Assembly (NCBI GenBank): GCA_031551765.1
Contig: JAVBNC010000089.1
Coordinates: forward strand, 1-12,015
Direction: 5' to 3'
DNA length: 12,015 bases
DNA from: JAVBNC01 sp031551765
Lineage (GTDB): Bacteria; Desulfobacterota; Desulfovibrionia; Desulfovibrionales; Desulfovibrionaceae
The position numbers and the translations under genes were made by a program. This document shows positions 7,279-12,015 of the stretch, one piece after another (the stretch's first letter is position 1; each line of letters opens with the position of its first letter). Under the pieces are notes generated by a model, which saw nothing but the letters and a program-made list of their open reading frames with translations, made no database searches and had not been told where the DNA came from.

Positions 7279-7806
7279 ATGAACATACGGGACGATTTGC
7301 GCTTCATTTGCGCCACCATTGATTCCAGCCTGCGCTATGCCGAAAGCAAGCACGCCGCCTTTATCGCCTTTAACGGCGTGGCCACTTTCGGCGGCTTCGG
7401 CATACTGCGCAACCTCAATCTGGAGCACGGCGAAAAAATTGTGATCTTTATGCTGGGAGTGGGCATATGCCTGCTCATCTGCTCGATTATCGCGGGAATA
7501 TACTCCTTCGTCCCCATCATCATCCACAAAGCGGAAGCCGACGCCGCATCCGCCAAGGACAACGCCCTGTTCTTCGAACATATCAAGGGCCATTCCATGG
7601 AATCATACGAGCGGCTTTTGTGCGAAAAGTACGGGGCCTGCCCGGAAAGCGTCTCCGCCCTGGACCGCTGCATCATCTCGCAGATTATCGTTAACGCGCG
7701 CCTGGCCTCGCGCAAGTTCGCCCTGTTCAAGCGCGTGGCCATATTTGACCTGGCCGCCGTTGGGTTCGCCCTGGGCGGGGCTGTACTAGCGGTGCTTTTC
7801 CGGTAA
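7279..7806 (+). CDS. Small membrane protein, likely Pycsar-effector family (PycTM, DUF5706)
   Basis: A 175-residue protein with two N-terminal membrane helices (about 20-41 and 51-78) and a third at the very C-terminus (about 153-175). The middle segment is cytoplasmic and contains FFEHIKGHSMESY, followed later by IISQIIVNARLASRKFALF. This layout, with a 'FFxHI' box after TM2 and an 'I..N..ia..Kf' box just before TM3, matches my memory of the PycTM (DUF5706) family. In Pycsar and related systems, members of that family damage the inner membrane when a cyclic nucleotide binds. Length and topology fit. GGAG at 7267-7270 supports the start, which is 27 bases after the HD-GYP gene, so co-transcription is likely. 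Membership is by motif recall, not a search. A non-immune sensing role is also possible. Confidence 0.7.
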   Translation: MNIRDDLRFICATIDSSLRYAESKHAAFIAFNGVATFGGFGILRNLNLEHGEKIVIFMLGVGICLLICSIIAGIYSFVPIIIHKAEADAASAKDNALFFEHIKGHSMESYERLLCEKYGACPESVSALDRCIISQIIVNARLASRKFALFKRVAIFDLAAVGFALGGAVLAVLFR

Positions 7807-7848
7807 CGGGGCCAAACATACGCGAAAATATCTTGTTAGGGGGAGAAC

Positions 7849-9012
7849 ATGGAAGAAAAATACACCGTCACCACCAGTCAATCCTGGTTTTCACGTCTGG
7901 GGGAGGCTTTTAAAGGCATCCTTGTGGGGCTTGTGCTGCTTCTGGGAAGCGCCGGTCTGCTCTGGTGGAATGAGGGCCGGGCCATCACCACGGCCAAGGC
8001 GCTTACGGAAGGTTCCAAACTGGTTGTTTCCATACCAGCGGACCGCGTGGACCCGGCCAACGAGGGCAAACTGGTGCACGTATCCGGCCCGGCGCGCGCC
8101 GGGGGCACACTGGCTGACCCGGACTTTCCTTTCATGACCGCGAAAGCCCTGGTTCTGCAGCGCACGGCGGAAATGTTCCAATGGCAGGAAGACCAGCAGA
8201 GCAAGGAAGTCAAAAAAGTGGGCGGCGGCGTGGAAAAACAGACCACCTACACCTACAAAAAAGTCTGGTCCTCCTCGCTGAAAAATTCCTCGCGCTTCCG
8301 CGAAGCTCAAAGCCACACCAATCCTTCCAGCATGCCCTACGCCTCGGCCAGGCAAAAAGCGCCCGACGCCCGGCTGGGGGCTTTCCGGCTGCCTGCAAAC
8401 CTGCTGGACCTGCCCGCTTCGGAAGCCGTGCGGCCGCCTGAAAACGCGCAACTGAGCGGCAATCGCAGTATTTCCGAGGGACAAATCTATATCGGGAAAA
8501 ACCCCGGTTCGCCGGAAATAGGCGATATGCGTATCCGCTACACCTCCGCGCCGGAACAGGACGTCAGCGTGGTGGCCAGGCAGACTGGGGACAGTTTTGG
8601 GGGTTTTTCGGCCGGCGGCGGCAAACGGAGCATCCAGATGCTGAAGCCCGGCCTGCTGGATGCGGCCGGGATGTTCGGCGCCGCGCAAAGCGAAAATTCC
8701 GTGCTGTCCTGGGTGCTGCGCGGCGTTGGAACCCTCTGCATGTGCGCGGGCCTGTTCCTGATACTCAGGCCGCTCAGCGTGGCCGGGGATGTAGTGCCGC
8801 TTATCGGCAACATTCTGGGGTTCGGCGCGGGGCTGGTCGCTTTTTGCGTGGGTCTGGCCTGTTCCCTGGCCGTTATCGCCCTGGCCTGGCTCTTTTACCG
8901 CCCGCTGCTGAGCGCGCTGCTTCTGGCGGCGGCTGTGGCGGCGCTGGCCGGCATACGCCTGCTTGCCGGACGTTCCGGGAAACAGACCGCGCCCCCACCG
9001 GTCCAGCCGTAG
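7849..9012 (+). CDS. TMEM43 (DUF1625) family membrane protein
   Basis: A 387-residue inner-membrane protein. One helix near the N-terminus (about 20-42) is followed directly by the family's WWNEGRA motif. A large soluble domain (about 45-280) includes the QRTAEMFQWQED segment and a YKKVWSSSLKNSSRF segment, both characteristic of TMEM43/DUF1625. A cluster of about four helices (285-375) ends the protein, with a short Pro-rich tail. The human relative TMEM43 sits in the endoplasmic reticulum and inner nuclear membrane; the bacterial function is unknown. The ribosome site AGGGGGAG (7838-7844) is strong and decides the start. The gene follows the PycTM-like gene by 42 bases on the same strand, with no terminator seen between them. 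Confidence 0.85.
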   Translation: MEEKYTVTTSQSWFSRLGEAFKGILVGLVLLLGSAGLLWWNEGRAITTAKALTEGSKLVVSIPADRVDPANEGKLVHVSGPARAGGTLADPDFPFMTAKALVLQRTAEMFQWQEDQQSKEVKKVGGGVEKQTTYTYKKVWSSSLKNSSRFREAQSHTNPSSMPYASARQKAPDARLGAFRLPANLLDLPASEAVRPPENAQLSGNRSISEGQIYIGKNPGSPEIGDMRIRYTSAPEQDVSVVARQTGDSFGGFSAGGGKRSIQMLKPGLLDAAGMFGAAQSENSVLSWVLRGVGTLCMCAGLFLILRPLSVAGDVVPLIGNILGFGAGLVAFCVGLACSLAVIALAWLFYRPLLSALLLAAAVAALAGIRLLAGRSGKQTAPPPVQP

Positions 9013-9090
9013 AAAGGGTGTACGCTCACAAGAACGTGTATTTCTTTCCGTATGTAACCAGGAATTATTCACTCTTTTACAAAGCAACCA

Positions 9091-9096
9091 AAGGAG
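9091..9096 (+). promoter_or_regulatory. Ribosome binding site that decides the start of the OmpA-family gene
   Basis: AAGGAG lies 5 bases before the ATG at 9102 and is followed by a second AGGA. The open frame runs back to 8742, but that part overlaps the TMEM43 gene and lacks a signal peptide. The start at 9102 gives a clean one. Confidence 0.75.
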
Positions 9097-9101
9097 AGGA
9101 T

Positions 9102-9932
9102 ATGAAACGCTTTATCATTCTGTTGCCGCTGCTTTTTCTCTTTTCCTTCCCGGCTTTGGCGGCTGAAAAGCCTAAAGATTACATCTTTCGCGGCATGCCT
9201 GACTATGAGTTAAGAGAACAAACCAGGAATTTTGAGCGGATCAAAATCAAAACGCCAAAACCAGAGAGCAAAAGTTTTACCGAAACAACCTATGAAGGCA
9301 ACCGCGTCATCTCTCACTACTACTTTAAGGGGGCAGATAAAAACGCCATACCCAGCCAGTTGCAGATACTGCGCAATTATCAGAACGCTGTGAAAAAGCT
9401 TAATGGGGAAATTCTCTTCGATGGGGAGCAAGAATTCCACGCTTCTTTCAAGCGTAACGACAAACAGTACTATATGATTGTCAAATGTTATAACTATAAT
9501 GGAGCACGGTATAGCACAACAATTCTCGAACTTGCCGATCTGCAAATGGATGTGGATATAGTGGATGCGGATACCATCATCCACAAGCTGGAAAAGGAAG
9601 GCCACATCGCCCTGTATATCAATTTCGACAGCGGCAAATCCACCATCAAACCGGAATCCAATGAAGTGATCGGCGAAGTGGTGACCGCCCTCAAGAGCAA
9701 AGCGGGCATGAAGGTCAAGCTGGAAGGCCACACCGATAACGTGGGCAACGCCGCCGCCAACAAAAAGCTTTCCGATGAGCGGGCCAACGCGGTCATGAAC
9801 GCCCTGGTCGCCAAGGGCATAGACAAGTCCCGCCTGAGCGCGGAAGGGTTCGGCCTGGAAAAGCCCATTGCCGACAACAGCACTGAAGCCGGCAGGGCCA
9901 AGAACCGCCGGGTGGAACTGGTAAAGCTGTAG
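9102..9932 (+). CDS. OmpA-family periplasmic/outer-membrane protein
   Basis: A 276-residue exported protein. Residues 1-21 form a signal peptide (hydrophobic LLPLLFLFSFP, cut after ALA). Residues about 25-155 are an N-terminal domain with the pattern IPSQLQILRNYQNAVKKL and a tyrosine-rich strand region (YYMIVKCYNYNGARY), an arrangement I recall from other OmpA-family proteins. Residues about 165-276 are an OmpA-like peptidoglycan-binding domain: INFDSGKSTIKPES, then GHTDN with the diaminopimelate-binding Asp212, and the closing NRRVEL motif with Arg269/Arg270. It should tie its N-terminal domain to the cell wall. Bases from about 9030 to 9590 (the N-terminal half) are much richer in A and T than the OmpA half and the neighbours, so the gene looks mosaic. 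It lies 89 bases after the TMEM43 gene, and a promoter there cannot be excluded. Confidence 0.9.
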   Translation: MKRFIILLPLLFLFSFPALAAEKPKDYIFRGMPDYELREQTRNFERIKIKTPKPESKSFTETTYEGNRVISHYYFKGADKNAIPSQLQILRNYQNAVKKLNGEILFDGEQEFHASFKRNDKQYYMIVKCYNYNGARYSTTILELADLQMDVDIVDADTIIHKLEKEGHIALYINFDSGKSTIKPESNEVIGEVVTALKSKAGMKVKLEGHTDNVGNAAANKKLSDERANAVMNALVAKGIDKSRLSAEGFGLEKPIADNSTEAGRAKNRRVELVKL

Positions 9933-9939
9933 GCCGCGT

Positions 9940-11532
9940 ATGAACATAATCACCCGCGCGCGTTCCGGCGTCCTGTTCGCGCTTTTTGCCGCATTGCTGC
10001 TGTGCGGCTGCGGCAAAAGCGCCTCGCAGGCCACCCTGTTCTACACCACGGATACCCACGGCAGGCTCAACTCCACCGTGGACAGCATCGGCATAGACCG
10101 TATCGCCGCCGTCAAAAAGGACACGCCCGATTCAATTCTGGTGGACGCGGGCGATTACCTGCAGGGCAACCCTTCCGTCAACCTGACCCAGGGCAAGGAC
10201 GCCGTGCGGCTGATGAAAATGGCCGGGTATTACGCGGCGGCCCTGGGTAACCACGAGTTCGACTTCGGCCAGGAAGCGCTGCGGGCCAGAATAGAAGAAG
10301 CCGAAGCCAAACCGGACCCGCTGTACATTCTTTCCGCCAATGTCCTGAACGCGGACGGCAGCCCGTTCACCCGCCCTTCCGTGGTAAGGTCGGAGGGCGG
10401 GCTGAAAATCGGCTTCTTCGGCCTGACCACCGGCGAAACGGCCGTGCAGACCCACCCGCGCAATATCCAGGGGGTGGTCTTCGCGGACGTTCTGCAAGCC
10501 GCCGCGCGCATGGCCGAAACCTTACGCAGCCTAAGCTGTGACGTGGTGGTGGCCCTGGCCCACGTGGGCACGGAGGGCACGGCGAACGTCAAAAGCACGG
10601 ACATAGCCGCGAAAGTGAGCGGCATTGACGTGGTTATCGACGGCCACTCCCACGTTGTGCTGCAGGAAATCATGCCCAACGGCACGCTGGTGGTCAGCAG
10701 CGGCGCGCACGCCAAGGCTCTCGGAAAGCTGGTCCTCACGCGCCAGGGGCCACCCGGCTCCGCGCTGGAAAAATCCAACACCCTGCTGCTCCGGGCAGAC
10801 TTTGTAAACGTGGAACCCGACCACGCCGTGGCCGAAGCCCTGCTGCTGATCAAAAAAGAGCAGGATGTTCTGCTCGCGCGTGTGGTGGGGACGACCCCCG
10901 TGGACCTGGAGGCGGAACGGGTAATTATCCGCACGCGGGAAACCAACTTCGGCAACCTATGCTCGGACGCGCTCCGCCACATGACCGGGGCGGACGTCGC
11001 CATCATCAACGGCGGGGGTATCCGGCACTCCATTGCCAAAGGGAACATCAGCAAGGGTGATATCATTGCCGCCATTCCCTTTGCCGATGCCGTGCAGACC
11101 AAGGAGGTGAGCGGCGCGCAGCTTCTGGAAATCCTGGAGCACGGTTTTCGCGGCCTGCCCGGAGAGTACGGGGGCTTTCCGCAAATCAGCGGCCTGCGGG
11201 TGACGGTGGATACCACGAAACCAGCGGGAAAGCGCATTGTCTCTGCAGCGCTGAGCAACGGCAAACATATTGCTCCGCATCAGAAATACACGTTGGCCGT
11301 GTCGGACTTTCTGGCCACCGGCGGCGACGGCTACCCGGTTCTGGACAAGCTGCCTATAGTCCGTCAGTTCCTGTCCCCGGACACCGCCCTGGAGATGTAC
11401 CTCAAAGACCTGGGGCCCAAAGCCTTTGACAGCATCGGCGCGGGCCGCATAACCATCCGGCGGGGTCAGAAGCTATCCCTGCTCCCCGACCGGCTGCTCA
11501 TATCGGTGTATCAGTCCGCCCAAGCGGCTTAA
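9940..11532 (+). CDS. UshA-family 5'-nucleotidase / cyclic-nucleotide phosphodiesterase, lipoprotein
   Basis: A 530-residue two-domain phosphohydrolase anchored as a lipoprotein (lipobox LLCGC, Cys24). The N-terminal metallophosphatase domain (about 30-270) shows the full two-metal site: TDTHGR with Asp38 and His40, Asp72 in the DAGDY motif, GNHEFD with Asn104 and His105, His208 (LAHVG), and GHSH with His236 and His238. The C-terminal substrate domain (about 310-510) has NFGNLCSDALRH, NGGGIR (357-362) and TGGDGY (460-465). Relatives release phosphate from nucleotides outside the cytoplasm, and some (CpdB-like) open 2',3'-cyclic nucleotides; I cannot tell which applies here. UshA itself is soluble, so lipid anchoring is a variation. 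The start is 7 bases after the OmpA stop with a poor ribosome site, suggesting coupling. The role may be nucleotide scavenging. Confidence 0.92.
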   Translation: MNIITRARSGVLFALFAALLLCGCGKSASQATLFYTTDTHGRLNSTVDSIGIDRIAAVKKDTPDSILVDAGDYLQGNPSVNLTQGKDAVRLMKMAGYYAAALGNHEFDFGQEALRARIEEAEAKPDPLYILSANVLNADGSPFTRPSVVRSEGGLKIGFFGLTTGETAVQTHPRNIQGVVFADVLQAAARMAETLRSLSCDVVVALAHVGTEGTANVKSTDIAAKVSGIDVVIDGHSHVVLQEIMPNGTLVVSSGAHAKALGKLVLTRQGPPGSALEKSNTLLLRADFVNVEPDHAVAEALLLIKKEQDVLLARVVGTTPVDLEAERVIIRTRETNFGNLCSDALRHMTGADVAIINGGGIRHSIAKGNISKGDIIAAIPFADAVQTKEVSGAQLLEILEHGFRGLPGEYGGFPQISGLRVTVDTTKPAGKRIVSAALSNGKHIAPHQKYTLAVSDFLATGGDGYPVLDKLPIVRQFLSPDTALEMYLKDLGPKAFDSIGAGRITIRRGQKLSLLPDRLLISVYQSAQAA

Positions 11533-11537
11533 GGCCG

Positions 11538-11576
11538 GTACGGCCACGCGCTTCATTTTTCAGCGCGCGGCCGTAT
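11538..11576 (+). terminator. Likely intrinsic terminator after the nucleotidase gene
   Basis: A 13-bp stem (11539-11551 with 11563-11575) has one A-C mismatch and a T-rich loop. It begins 6 bases after the stop codon. The T-run after it is short (ATTTTAT, 11584-11590), so strength is uncertain. Position and stem make it the best end point for the operon. Confidence 0.55.
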
Positions 11577-11688
11577 GGCTCGGATTTTATAAGCGGCCGG
11601 CCGGGCCGGACGGTCGTTGCCAGCTATCCGGCCAGGCAAAAACATCGAAGAACAAGCTTACATCACCAAGCTTATGCGGTGTAACGGC

Positions 11689-11781
11689 ATGGGACATATG
11701 CCGGAATTTCTCGCAAGCATAAGCGGCTTCTGGACAGCTCTCTTGATTTTCTTATTATATAAGAAAAGGTGTCCCAAGTGA
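11689..11781 (+). CDS. Possible 30-residue single-helix membrane peptide
   Basis: An open frame of 30 residues starts MGHMPEF and continues into a hydrophobic stretch with one Trp (ISGFWTALLIFLLY, about residues 11-24). It ends in a positively charged tail (KKRCPK). That shape, a short helix with a basic end, is typical of small membrane proteins, including toxins of type I toxin-antitoxin pairs. There is no good ribosome site; GGGA lies just ahead of the second ATG at 11698, which may be the better start. The frame also covers the perfect palindrome at 11747-11767, which could be the real reason for the sequence. No family recognised. Confidence 0.25.
   Translation: MGHMPEFLASISGFWTALLIFLLYKKRCPK
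11731..11758 (+). promoter_or_regulatory. Possible sigma-70 type promoter
   Basis: TGGACA (11731-11736) matches the -35 consensus at five of six bases. TATTAT (11753-11758) matches the -10 at five of six, with a 16-base spacer. The -10 lies inside the palindrome at 11747-11767, so a repressor bound there would block it. It points toward the repeat region at the window end. It competes with the small reading frame over the same bases. Confidence 0.3.
11747..11767. repeat. Perfect AT-rich palindrome
   Basis: The arms TTTTCTTAT and ATAAGAAAA (9 bp, perfect) are separated by TAT. The block is AT-rich in a GC-rich setting. It could be an operator over the candidate promoter, a two-way terminator (T-run on one side, A-run on the other), or simply part of the small reading frame. 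Confidence 0.6.
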
Positions 11782-11898
11782 GCGCCATGTTCCCGGCACG
11801 CGGGCTATCCGGAAAGCCCGGCTTGAAAGGTTCCGGTCTCATCCCTGCCCTCCCGGTGTTTTTCGCGGCCAGGCAACTCCAATGCGCTCCGCCGGTTT

Positions 11899-11942
11899 AG
11901 AGCATTTTCACATTGAAATTGCTCATTAGGATAAAATGCTCT
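11899..11942. repeat. Inverted repeat with GAGCATTTT half-sites
   Basis: A perfect 10-bp inverted repeat (AGAGCATTTT at 11899-11908, AAAATGCTCT at 11933-11942) encloses 24 bases. A third, near-identical half-site lies inside on the opposite strand (TTGCTC, 11919-11924). The outer flanks CCGCC and GGCGG also pair. It resembles the end of a small non-coding repeat element more than a terminator. Confidence 0.5.
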
Positions 11943-11971
11943 GGCGGTGCGAAGCGAAGCGGAGCACCGCC
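11943..11971. repeat. Hairpin GGCGGTGC / GCACCGCC
   Basis: A perfect 8-bp stem with a 13-base purine-rich loop containing the direct repeat GAAGC GAAGC. It abuts the preceding inverted repeat without a gap, so the two are probably parts of one element. Confidence 0.5.
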
Positions 11972-11986
11972 CGCGAGATTGACGTA

Positions 11987-12003
11987 GGCGAGCTTTGCTC
12001 GCC
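11987..12003. repeat. Hairpin GGCGAGC TTT GCTCGCC
   Basis: A perfect 7-bp stem with a 3-base loop, 12 bases before the window end. It is the third stem in 105 bases. No T-run follows, so it is unlikely to be a terminator. It may belong to the same repeat element, which seems to continue past the window. Confidence 0.5.
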
Positions 12004-12015
12004 GTTAAGCGGCAA

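Larger units (their letters stand above)
11533..12015. other. 483-base stretch without a confident gene
   Basis: It holds the likely terminator, two HindIII-type AAGCTT palindromes 8 bases apart (11654-11659, 11668-11673), a 6-bp CGGCAT/ATGCCG hairpin (11685-11703), the possible small peptide, the AT-rich palindrome and the repeat cluster, all described separately. No larger reading frame stands out on either strand. Confidence 0.6.

Noticed and set aside
5950..7593. 547-residue - strand frame
   Set aside because: It is opposite the MBL-GAF-HD-GYP gene, whose motifs are unambiguous, and its composition is typical of a shadow frame.
1629..7806. Calling the locus a canonical Pycsar system
   Set aside because: The cyclase residues read as adenylate cyclase with a CHASE2 sensor, and the effector match is by memory. 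It is kept as a hypothesis only.
8742..9101. Upstream extension of the OmpA-family frame
   Set aside because: It overlaps the TMEM43 gene in another frame, is Arg/Gly-rich, and the ribosome site and signal peptide set the start at 9102.
11787..11900. 37-residue frame after the small peptide
   Set aside because: It has no ribosome site, is Pro/Gly-rich, and shows no hydrophobic or domain pattern.

Overview
The window is GC-rich and almost entirely coding on the + strand. Nine well-supported genes lie between 250 and 11532, most separated by 0-50 bases. Codon use, the lipoprotein and periplasmic content, and the gene set (SH3 protein, M48 protease, CHASE2 cyclase, HD-GYP, UshA-like nucleotidase) suggest a Gram-negative bacterium. 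A Desulfovibrio-like member of the Desulfobacterota is my best guess, but it is inference only. No rRNA, tRNA, CRISPR array or transposase gene is visible.

Block 1 (250-5120) is an envelope and signalling cluster. It holds a small exported SH3 protein, an M48 zinc-metalloprotease lipoprotein joined to it by an ATGA overlap, a CHASE2 membrane class III adenylate cyclase 3 bases further on, and a large lipoprotein I cannot assign. A GC-rich hairpin at 5135-5174 closes the block. Block 2 (5230-9012) holds a three-module protein (metallo-beta-lactamase fold, GAF, HD-GYP), a small three-helix membrane protein that reads as the Pycsar-effector family (PycTM, DUF5706), and a TMEM43 (DUF1625) membrane protein. 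Block 3 (9102-11532) holds an OmpA-family protein, whose first half is clearly more AT-rich than everything around it, and a lipoprotein 5'-nucleotidase of the UshA family. The last 480 bases (11533-12015) carry a likely terminator, a possible 30-residue membrane peptide, a perfect AT-rich palindrome and a cluster of inverted repeats that looks like a small repeat element.

The main point of interest is that one strand brings together a cyclic-nucleotide synthase, a protein with two possible phosphodiesterase domains plus a ligand-binding GAF, and a membrane protein of a family known as the effector of cyclic-nucleotide anti-phage systems. The cyclase residues read as adenylate cyclase rather than as a Pycsar pyrimidine cyclase. 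If these genes work together, the arrangement differs from standard Pycsar: membrane sensor, cAMP, hydrolase/sensor and membrane effector. A housekeeping envelope-stress function is an equally open alternative.
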